64,000 nt of DNA from Alistipes provencensis (lineage in GTDB: Bacteria > Bacteroidota > Bacteroidia > Bacteroidales > Rikenellaceae), in the NCBI RefSeq assembly GCF_900083545.1, contig NZ_LT559262.1, positions 3,646,324 through 3,710,323 of the forward strand. Reading direction: 5' to 3'. The position numbers and the translations under genes are program-made. A model generated the notes under the pieces. That model worked only from the letters and a program-made list of their open reading frames with translations, ran no database searches and was not told the DNA's origin. Shown here piece after piece: positions 57,650 to 64,000 of this stretch; position 1 is the first letter of the stretch; every line of letters begins with the position of its first letter.

Positions 57650-57696
57650 TTCGGAAATAGATGCGGTAACGATTTGGTAACGCAACTATTTCCGAA
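57650..57696. repeat. Right-end inverted repeat with paired GTAACG motifs
   Basis: TTCGGAAATAG (57650-57660) and its exact complement (57686-57696) enclose GGTAACG and GGTAACGC direct repeats. It lies upstream of the integrase gene and may be an integrase arm-binding or attachment region. Confidence 0.5.
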
Positions 57697-57737
57697 CTTT
57701 GCTTTTTCGCGGGGTGAAACCCGATTACTACCTTGGT

Positions 57738-57786
57738 CGCAATATGATGTAAACAGCGCATTTATAGCTGTTTACATCATATTGCG
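57738..57786. terminator. 20-bp perfect hairpin between integrase and SDR genes
   Basis: CGCAATATGATGTAAACAGC and its exact complement flank a 9-nt loop (GCATTTATA). It lies downstream of the SDR gene on the minus strand but has no T tract. It may be a terminator, or a structure at the junction between element and chromosome. Confidence 0.4.
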
Positions 57787-57849
57787 TCTATCCCATTTTT
57801 TCAAAGGAGATTCTTCTCAGGGACTCCCGTACAGTATAACCGTCGCAGG

Positions 57850-58665
57850 CTATTTCAGCGGTGAATCGGGTTCCTTGGACATCACCAAGTAGAACATCCG
57901 GTCGAGGAACGCCGGGGCGAATTTCTTGACGAAATGCGTGGCACGTCCCTCGTTCTCCATCAGGCAGAGGCGCTTGCGTTTGAGGATGCCTTTCGCCACG
58001 ATGCGGGCCACCTCGTCGGCGGTCATCATCTTGGCCTCGTCGCGCGGGGTCTCGCCCTGCTGCGATCCGTCGGCCGTGAGGGCCGAGAATCGGACGTTCG
58101 AGGCGGTGAATCCCGGGCAGGCGATCATCACATGCAACCCCTTTTTGAGGTTCTCGATACGCAGCGTCTCGAGAAATCCAGTCATGGCGTATTTCGAGGC
58201 CGAATAGCCCGTGCGTCCGGGCAGTCCGTGCAGCCCCGCGACGGACGAAATGCCGACGATCGAGCCCTTCGACGCCTGAAGATACGGCAGCGCGTATTTG
58301 CAGCAGTTGACCGTGCCCCAGAAGTTGACGTCCATCAGTTTGTGCAGCACGCCGAGGTCCACGTCGTCGAAGATGGCGCGCATCGAGATACCCGCGTTGC
58401 AGATCAGCACGTCGATCCCCCCGAACTCACGGACGGCAGTGTCGATCAGCTCCTTGCACTCCGCAGGATCGGTCACGTCCACCCCGCAGTAGGCCGCCTG
58501 ACCGCCTTTCGAGCGGATGTCGCCCGCCAGCAACTGCAATTTCTGGACGCTGCGCGCCCCGAGCACCACTTTCGCGCCCTGCGCGGCGTACCCCTTCGCC
58601 ATTGCCTCGCCGATACCCGACGAAGCGCCCGTAATAATGACGACTTTATTTGCTAATGTTTTCAT
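57850..58665 (-). CDS. Short-chain dehydrogenase/reductase (SDR)
   Basis: 271 residues, cytoplasmic. The Rossmann nucleotide-binding motif is TGASSGIGEAMAKGYA, then CGVDVTDP, LICNAGIS and the catalytic GISSVAGLHG ... GYSASKYAM (Ser-Tyr-Lys). This is a classical SDR that oxidises or reduces a hydroxyl/carbonyl group with NAD(P)H; the substrate is unknown. The C-terminal FVKKFAPAFLDRMFYLVM could touch a membrane or lipid-like substrate. Its 5' end overlaps the preceding gene by 20 nt, so the two are co-transcribed. Confidence 0.9.
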   Translation of the reverse strand: MKTLANKVVIITGASSGIGEAMAKGYAAQGAKVVLGARSVQKLQLLAGDIRSKGGQAAYCGVDVTDPAECKELIDTAVREFGGIDVLICNAGISMRAIFDDVDLGVLHKLMDVNFWGTVNCCKYALPYLQASKGSIVGISSVAGLHGLPGRTGYSASKYAMTGFLETLRIENLKKGLHVMIACPGFTASNVRFSALTADGSQQGETPRDEAKMMTADEVARIVAKGILKRKRLCLMENEGRATHFVKKFAPAFLDRMFYLVMSKEPDSPLK

Positions 58666-59452
58666 CTGTTTCCTTTATTTCGATTTCCAATGTGTCGTAA
58701 GCCAGATGCACCCCCGCCGGGAGCATCTTCCCGGTCTCGGCATGCAGGCCGATCTCGTGGGACATGTGCGTGATATACGCCTCGCGGGGCCCCACACGGC
58801 GGATCAGCGCCAGCGCCTCCTCAAGATTAAAATGCGACGGATGGGCCGCAAAGCGCAGCGCATTGACCACCAGCACCTCCACGCCGCGGAGCTTCTCGAC
58901 CTCGGCATCCTCGATGGTCTTGAAATCGGTCAGGTAGGCCAGCGGCCCGATGCGGAAGCCCGTGACCAGAAAACGTTCGGAGTGGTGTCCCGAAACCGGA
59001 ACGATCTCCACGCCTTTGACCGTAAAGGGATGCGCAACATCGACCTCATGCAGTTCGATCTCCGGGACGCCGCGGTATTTGTCCTGCGCGAAGGCGTAGT
59101 CGAAATCCTTGCGCACGCACTCCAGCGTCCGCGGTGCGGCGTAAATCCGGACCTTATGGACGGTCGGCGGGTAATCGACGAAATTGAAGGCCCTGACGTC
59201 GTCCAGCCCGCCGATATGGTCCTTGTGTTCATGGGTTAAAAGAATGGCATCGATGTGCCGCACGCCCGTGCGGAGCATCTGGTAACGGAAATCGGGCCCG
59301 GCGTCGATCACCAGCCTTACGCCGTGCGTCTCGACCATCGCCGCAGTGCGCAGACGGCTGTCGCGCCGGTCCGCCGACGTGCAGACCTTGCAGCGGCAGC
59401 CGATGACAGGTACGCCCTGCGAGGTCCCGGTTCCCAGAAAAGTGAGTTTCAT
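58646..59452 (-). CDS. MBL-fold metallo-hydrolase (PhnP-like phosphodiesterase family)
   Basis: About 268 residues from ATG 59452 (MKLTFLGTGTSQGVPVIGCR). The second motif CRCKVCTSADRRDSRLRTA is typical of PhnP/lipoate-type MBL proteins. The zinc site is in LLTHEHKDHIGGLDD, with further ligands in VSGHHSER, YLTDFKTI and YITHMSHEIG. Family members hydrolyse cyclic or other phosphodiesters; the actual substrate here is unknown. An upstream start (59485) is less likely because MKLTFLGTG is the conserved beginning. Confidence 0.88.
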   Translation of the reverse strand: MKLTFLGTGTSQGVPVIGCRCKVCTSADRRDSRLRTAAMVETHGVRLVIDAGPDFRYQMLRTGVRHIDAILLTHEHKDHIGGLDDVRAFNFVDYPPTVHKVRIYAAPRTLECVRKDFDYAFAQDKYRGVPEIELHEVDVAHPFTVKGVEIVPVSGHHSERFLVTGFRIGPLAYLTDFKTIEDAEVEKLRGVEVLVVNALRFAAHPSHFNLEEALALIRRVGPREAYITHMSHEIGLHAETGKMLPAGVHLAYDTLEIEIKETDENISK

Positions 59453-59546
59453 TCTATAAATATACAAAAATGCCGGATGATTCAAAACCGGACCGCTGAC
59501 GATTCGGCAAAAGGTTCCGACAAAATAAAAATGTCGTTACAGACAT

Positions 59547-59554
59547 CAAAGATA
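59547..59554 (-). promoter_or_regulatory. TATCTTTG -7 box upstream of the MBL/SDR operon
   Basis: Exact TAnnTTTG match on the minus strand, 95 nt before ATG 59452, in the divergent gap with the ECF sigma gene. Confidence 0.45.
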
Positions 59555-59593
59555 CGAAAAATATGCTTAATTTAGCCACACACTAACCGAACC

Positions 59594-60175
59594 ATGACCA
59601 GCACATCCGATAAAGATATTCTCAAAAGGCTTTCCGACGGGGACGCATCGGCCTATGAATATATCTTCGACCGTTACCACGCAAAGGTGTGCCGTTTCGT
59701 GAAATCGATTCTCTACGACCCCGACGCTGTCGGCGACATCGCCCAAAATGTCTTCATGAAAGTCTGGATCAACCGCACGGAGCTTTCCCGGGTAAATTCG
59801 CTGGACAATTATCTGTTCACCATCGCCCGTAACGAAGCCTTCGACTCGCTCCGGCGCCGGAGCAGCAGGTCCCGATACGAGCGGTACACCCTGCTCGACG
59901 GTATGGAACATTCCGACAGGCTGTCCCTCACCTACGATATGGAACAGATGGAGCGCATCGTCGAGAAGTGTGTCGAGGAGATGCCTCCGCAGCGCAAACT
60001 CGTCTTCAGGCTGAGCCGGGAGGAGAAACTCTCCAACCGGGAGGTCGCCGAACGGCTGCAACTGTCCAAACGTACCGTCGACAGACATATATCACTGGCG
60101 CTTAACGACATCCGGTTTGCACTGAAAGATATTGTGTCGCTGTTCATACTTTTTTTATTTTCCGATTGGGTATGA
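59594..60175 (+). CDS. ECF-type RNA polymerase sigma factor
   Basis: 193 residues. The sigma-70 region 2 is SAYEYIFDRYHAKVCRFVKS...DIAQNVFMKVW, and region 4 is PPQRKLVFRLSREEKLSNRE-VAERLQLSKRTVDRHISLAL. The hydrophobic C-terminus (IVSLFILFLFSDWV) is common in Bacteroidota ECF factors paired with FecR. It leads the gene set sigma-FecR-SusC, in which ligand import by SusC releases the sigma factor through FecR. Confidence 0.93.
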   Translation: MTSTSDKDILKRLSDGDASAYEYIFDRYHAKVCRFVKSILYDPDAVGDIAQNVFMKVWINRTELSRVNSLDNYLFTIARNEAFDSLRRRSSRSRYERYTLLDGMEHSDRLSLTYDMEQMERIVEKCVEEMPPQRKLVFRLSREEKLSNREVAERLQLSKRTVDRHISLALNDIRFALKDIVSLFILFLFSDWV

Positions 60176-60214
60176 GGTCGGGTCTGTGCGTCTACTTTAT
60201 AAACGCACCCGATC

Positions 60215-61213
60215 ATGGAAATACCCGCACCGGAAAAAATAAAAGCGTACCTGAACGAGGAACTTCCCCGGAAGGAGCGCGAAGCCGTAGGCCAATGGAT
60301 CGCCGTCAACCGCGACCATCCCCTATTGACTGCAGCCCTGAAAGAGCACTGGAACAGGATTCCGGAACACATGCAGCCTGCCGAAAGCCGGAGAGCATTC
60401 CGCGATTTCGAACGATCGGTCGGAGGATTCCCGCATCCGTCCGGAAAACCGGCGTTCCGGGTCTTTTTCGGACGCATCCGCAACATCGCAGCCATACTGG
60501 CTATTCCCCTGCTCATTTGCAGCATCTTCTTATGGAGCCGCTCCTCTGCCCCCGACCCTGACTACCTCGAATTCGCAGTTACCAACGGCCGGCAGGATTC
60601 CGTCCGGTTGCCGGACAACACGATGGTCTGGCTCAACTCGGGATCGAAGATCATCTATCCCGCGGAATTCGGCCGCCGGAGCCGTCAGGTCTTCATCTCC
60701 GGCGAAGCCTTCTTCGACGTGGAGAAAGACCGCAAGCGCCCTTTCATCCTCAAATCCAACGACGTCAGCATCAAGGTTCTGGGCACCAAATTCAACTTCA
60801 ATTCCTATGAAAATGCGAACGCCGTGACGGTGAGCCTGCTGGAGGGTTCGGTCCTGCTGTATACGGACCGGGCGCAAAAGGAGGACGGCGTAGCCCTGCG
60901 TCCCGGCGACGTCGTCCGTTACGACAGGGCTTCCGGGGACATCGAACGAACGCACATTTCGACGGACGCCTACTGCTCGTGGCGCAACGGCGGATTCTAT
61001 TTCAACGACCAGAGCCTGTCGGAGATCGCAGCGCAGTTCGAACGGGTCTTCGACGTGAAGATCGTCATCCTCGGCAAAAAACTACAGGAGGCCCGCTACA
61101 CGCTCGCATTCGTCAACGGGGAATCGCTCGGACAGATGCTCAGCGCCATCAATTACAGTGGCAGCATGCAGATCGTCAAAGACGAGGAAACCGGTGTCAT
61201 AACAATCAAATAA
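60215..61213 (+). CDS. FecR-family anti-sigma factor
   Basis: 332 residues. A short cytoplasmic part (about 1-90) precedes one transmembrane helix (NIAAILAIPLLICSIFLW). The periplasmic FecR domain has FAVTNGRQDSVRLPDNTMVW, SGEAFFDVEKD and VSIKVLGTKFNFNSYENANA. A C-terminal DUF4974/STN-like part is at INYSGSMQIVKDEETGVITI. It lies 39 nt after the sigma gene. It should hold the sigma factor inactive until the STN domain of the SusC encoded next contacts it. Confidence 0.93.
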   Translation: MEIPAPEKIKAYLNEELPRKEREAVGQWIAVNRDHPLLTAALKEHWNRIPEHMQPAESRRAFRDFERSVGGFPHPSGKPAFRVFFGRIRNIAAILAIPLLICSIFLWSRSSAPDPDYLEFAVTNGRQDSVRLPDNTMVWLNSGSKIIYPAEFGRRSRQVFISGEAFFDVEKDRKRPFILKSNDVSIKVLGTKFNFNSYENANAVTVSLLEGSVLLYTDRAQKEDGVALRPGDVVRYDRASGDIERTHISTDAYCSWRNGGFYFNDQSLSEIAAQFERVFDVKIVILGKKLQEARYTLAFVNGESLGQMLSAINYSGSMQIVKDEETGVITIK

Positions 61214-61333
61214 ACGGGAGGAACTGCCTATGACATAAAACGATATAAAACAGAAAGCCGGAAAGCTCGCACACTCTCCGGCCTGAAATAAGCTATCAAT
61301 CTGTCTCATAATAACCTAAATCACTACAAATGT

Positions 61334-64000
61334 ATGAAAAAAAATCCTCATTTGAAAGTTAAGCCGGGGATTCCGTTCAGATGGCTCGCGGCCACGCTCG
61401 CCGCAGTCCTGCTGCTGTTCGGGCGCGCATCCGCCCAACAGGAAGAACCCCGGATCTCGCTTTCGATGGAAAAGGCGACGGTCGAGTCCGTCCTGGAACA
61501 ACTGCGCAGCCGCTACGGCTATTCGTTCATCTACCAGCCCCAAGATCTCGACATCCGAAAGCCGGTGTCGATCCATGTCACCGACAAAAGCATCGGCGAG
61601 GTGCTGGACATCGTGCTGGCCCAGCAACCCGTAATCTACGAGGTCCGGGCGAAAATCATCCACATCTCCCCCAAAAAGAAGGCAGAAGCTGCCGGCACGC
61701 CCAAAAGCGGGTCCGTCGAAGGCAAGGTGACCGACGAAACGGGCGAACCCGTCGTCGGGGCCGCCGTCGTGATCAAGGGCACGACCCGGGGCGTCAGTAC
61801 GGGCAGCGAAGGAAACTTCCGGCTGGATGCCCCGAAAGGCGCCGTGCTGCACATCACGGCTCTGGGGTACGTCTCCACGGACATTCCCGTAAACGGCCGA
61901 TCGTACATCGCCGTGAAGATGCTTCAGGACACCAAGATCATGGAAGAGGTGGTGGTGGTCGGATACGGCGTCCAGAAAAAGGCCAATCTCACGGGAGCCG
62001 TCTCGACGATCAACGTCTCGAAAGAGATCGCCTCCCGGCCGCTGACCAACCTTTCGACGGCCCTTGCCGGCATGAGCGCCGGACTGCAGGTCATGCAGAG
62101 TTCGGGCCAGCCCAACGGCGACGTGGCGAGTTTCAGGATCCGCGGTACGGGAACCCTCAACGCATCGTCGCCGCTGATCCTGATCGATGGCATGGAGCAG
62201 ACCTTCACCGACATCAACCCCAACGACATCGCCTCCGTGTCCGTGCTGAAAGACGCAGCATCCTGCGCCATCTACGGCAACCGGGGCGCCAACGGCGTCA
62301 TCCTGATCACCACCAAAACGGGAACCAAGGGAAAGATCAACGTCAACTACTCCGGTATCTTTTCATTCAACCAGCCTTCCAACCTCATCGAACTGGTCAG
62401 CAATTCGGCCAACTACATGGAACTGATGAACGAGTCGAGTAACAACGTCGGGCAGGGCGACATCTTCTCGGCCGAGACCATCGCCTTGTGGCGCAATGCG
62501 GAAAAGGACCCCAACGGCATCTCGCCCAAAGGTTATCCGAACCGGGTCGCCTACCCCAATACCGACTGGTACAAGGCGATCTTCAAGAACAAGATGATGA
62601 TGGAACACACGGTCTCGGTTGTGGGTGCCACCGAAAGGACCAATTTCAACTTCTCGGGCACCTACCTCGACAACCCGGGACTGATTACCGGTTCGGGACT
62701 GAAAAAATACTACATCCGGTCGAACATATCGGTGAACATCGCCGACTGGCTGACCGTGGGCAACAGGACCTACGGTTACCAGAACGACGTGGAACGCAAC
62801 TCGACTTCGGGAACGCTAACCGGACTGGGATTCAAGAAGATGGTCCCGAGTATCTATCCCTACTACGACGGCATGTACGGGGCTCCCGAACCGAAGGAGG
62901 AGGACCCGCAGTCGCACAACCCGCTGTGGGACATCGAATCCACCGGCGGTTCGTACACCTATTCACAGGTCAACACCTCGATGTTCGCCGACGTGCGTTT
63001 CCTGAAGGATTTTGTCTACCACGCCAATTTCGACTGGACCCGCTACTGGCGCGAGGACCTCTACCATACGAAGAGCGTCGGGAAATACAGCTTCAGCCAA
63101 GGGCAGATGGCCATTGCGCCGAAACCTTCCGAGGAACTCTCATCCATGTTCTACACCTTGGGTAACAAACGGTGGCGCTTCGAACAGACGCTGACATGGA
63201 ACAAAACGCTGAACGACGTGCATGAGATCGGCGCGCTGGTCGGATACGAGGAGATGAAGGCCTCGACCTATACCGTGGACGCCCAGAAAACGGGGCTGAT
63301 CGACGAGACGATCACCGATCTGTCGACCGCCACCGAAATGAAAGGTATCTACGGCGGCAATTCCGAATATTCGTCGCGGTCCGTATTCGGGCGCGTAACC
63401 TACGCCTACGACTCCCGCTACCTGCTGGAGATGAACCTGCGCTGGGACGGCTCATCGCGGTTCGCGCCGCAGAGCCGCTGGGGCTGGTTCCCCTCGTTCT
63501 CGGCCGGATGGCGGATTTCGCAGGAGCAGTTCATGGAGAACGTTCCGCTGGACAACCTCAAGCTGCGCGCCTCGTGGGGCAAGCTGGGAAACAACAGCAT
63601 CGGCAACTACGAGTGGCAGTCCACCTATGACGCGGCGAACTACCCGCTGGGCAACTCGCTCCATTCGGGACTGGCGATGACGTCGCTGGCCAACAGTTTC
63701 CTGCAGTGGGAATCGACCGCCATCACGAACATCGGACTGGAGATCGGAGCGCTCCGGAACAGACTCGTATTCGAAGCCGACATTTATCACAAGCTAACCG
63801 ACGGCATCCTCTACCGTCCTGCCATCTACGCCGCCATGGGCAACAAGACCGCCCCCTATGAGAATATCGCCGAAGTGGTCAACCGGGGCGTCGAACTGTC
63901 GGCGGGCTGGAACGACCGGAAAGGCGATTTCACCTACGGCGTCAAGGCCAACTTCGCCTACAACCACAACCGGGTGTCAAAATACAAAGGAGAACTACAG
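61334..64000 (+). CDS. SusC-like TonB-dependent transporter with STN signalling domain (partial)
   Basis: 889 codons from ATG 61334 to the window edge, with no stop yet. A signal peptide (RWLAATLAAVLLLFGRASAQ) precedes the STN domain (about 45-110: ISLSMEKATVESVLEQLRSR). A carboxypeptidase-regulatory-like domain (SVEGKVTDETGEPVVGAAVV) follows, then the TonB box (MEEVVVVGYGVQKKANLTGA), the plug (VLKDAASCAIYGNRGANGVI) and most of the barrel. The STN domain fits the FecR/ECF pair just upstream (120-nt gap). A SusD gene is expected beyond the right edge. The glycan cannot be inferred from what is visible. Confidence 0.93.
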   Translation, partial: MKKNPHLKVKPGIPFRWLAATLAAVLLLFGRASAQQEEPRISLSMEKATVESVLEQLRSRYGYSFIYQPQDLDIRKPVSIHVTDKSIGEVLDIVLAQQPVIYEVRAKIIHISPKKKAEAAGTPKSGSVEGKVTDETGEPVVGAAVVIKGTTRGVSTGSEGNFRLDAPKGAVLHITALGYVSTDIPVNGRSYIAVKMLQDTKIMEEVVVVGYGVQKKANLTGAVSTINVSKEIASRPLTNLSTALAGMSAGLQVMQSSGQPNGDVASFRIRGTGTLNASSPLILIDGMEQTFTDINPNDIASVSVLKDAASCAIYGNRGANGVILITTKTGTKGKINVNYSGIFSFNQPSNLIELVSNSANYMELMNESSNNVGQGDIFSAETIALWRNAEKDPNGISPKGYPNRVAYPNTDWYKAIFKNKMMMEHTVSVVGATERTNFNFSGTYLDNPGLITGSGLKKYYIRSNISVNIADWLTVGNRTYGYQNDVERNSTSGTLTGLGFKKMVPSIYPYYDGMYGAPEPKEEDPQSHNPLWDIESTGGSYTYSQVNTSMFADVRFLKDFVYHANFDWTRYWREDLYHTKSVGKYSFSQGQMAIAPKPSEELSSMFYTLGNKRWRFEQTLTWNKTLNDVHEIGALVGYEEMKASTYTVDAQKTGLIDETITDLSTATEMKGIYGGNSEYSSRSVFGRVTYAYDSRYLLEMNLRWDGSSRFAPQSRWGWFPSFSAGWRISQEQFMENVPLDNLKLRASWGKLGNNSIGNYEWQSTYDAANYPLGNSLHSGLAMTSLANSFLQWESTAITNIGLEIGALRNRLVFEADIYHKLTDGILYRPAIYAAMGNKTAPYENIAEVVNRGVELSAGWNDRKGDFTYGVKANFAYNHNRVSKYKGELQ

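Larger units (their letters stand above)
47107..57696. mobile_element. Decayed integrative mobilizable element
   Basis: The right end has a tyrosine integrase and excisionase-like genes. Inward lie oriT-like repeats, a MobC-like protein, a relaxase and a mobilization-associated membrane protein. The cargo is a TonB receptor and a beta-helix lipoprotein. Both ends carry the paired motif GGTAACGAnnnnGTAACG (47107-47125 and 57665-57683). Inside the two ends, TTTTCAGTYTGTTGC occurs in inverted orientation (47131-47145 and 57614-57628). The integrase is frameshifted and no primase or helicase is present, so autonomous excision is doubtful. Exact att sites were not resolved, so the boundaries are approximate. 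Confidence 0.7.

Overview
The window looks like chromosomal DNA of a GC-rich gut Bacteroidota. The supporting signs are several SusC/SusD pairs, a hybrid two-component sensor, SPII lipoproteins, Ser-type sulfatases, an ECF-sigma/FecR/STN-SusC cascade, TAnnTTTG-like -7 boxes and Bacteroides-type mobilization genes. The GC richness and gene content suit Alistipes (Rikenellaceae). That genus call is inference, because no rRNA or tRNA gene lies in the window.

Positions 1-46,800 form one large glycan-utilisation region aimed mainly at heparin/heparan sulfate. (a) 1-10,254, minus strand: the sensor half of a hybrid two-component regulator (cut by the window edge), a DUF4962/heparinase II-III lyase, a ROK sugar kinase, a DUF3604 PHP-like lipoprotein and two Ser-type sulfatases. 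(b) 10,618-15,703, plus strand: a tight operon of two PL12 lyases and a PL13 heparin lyase I. It meets a membrane-anchored DUF6377-type regulator (minus strand) at a shared hairpin terminator. (c) 17,722-35,519, plus strand: two tandem calcineurin-like phosphoesterases, SusC (with a duplicated N-terminal domain), SusD, three surface lipoproteins, a GH20 hexosaminidase and a GH2 beta-galactosidase. (d) 35,629-46,758, minus strand: GH88, a PL12 lyase with a duplicated toroid domain, a surface glycan-binding lipoprotein, SusC and SusD. This block resembles the core heparan sulfate PUL of B. thetaiotaomicron as I remember it. Together the genes cover surface capture, endolytic cleavage, periplasmic desulfation, removal of unsaturated uronate, exo-glycosidase trimming and sugar phosphorylation.

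Positions about 47,100-57,700 are a decayed mobilizable element. Its right end carries a tyrosine integrase broken by two compensating frameshifts and two helix-turn-helix excisionase-like genes, one split by a TGA. Inward lie an oriT-like repeat cluster, a MobC-like accessory protein, a relaxase and a membrane mobilization protein. The cargo is a TonB-dependent receptor paired with a beta-helix lipoprotein. The left end holds relics: a fragment of a second mob gene and the start of a PfkB fructokinase. No primase or replication gene remains.

Positions 57,850-64,000 return to chromosomal genes: an SDR oxidoreductase and an overlapping MBL-fold phosphodiesterase-like protein (minus strand), then an ECF sigma factor, a FecR anti-sigma factor and an STN-SusC transporter that runs off the right edge. 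No CRISPR array, tRNA, rRNA or intact insertion sequence was seen. The observations most worth following are the PL12 lyase with a duplicated, apparently non-catalytic toroid; the double-phosphoesterase PUL; and the TonB/beta-helix cargo pair.
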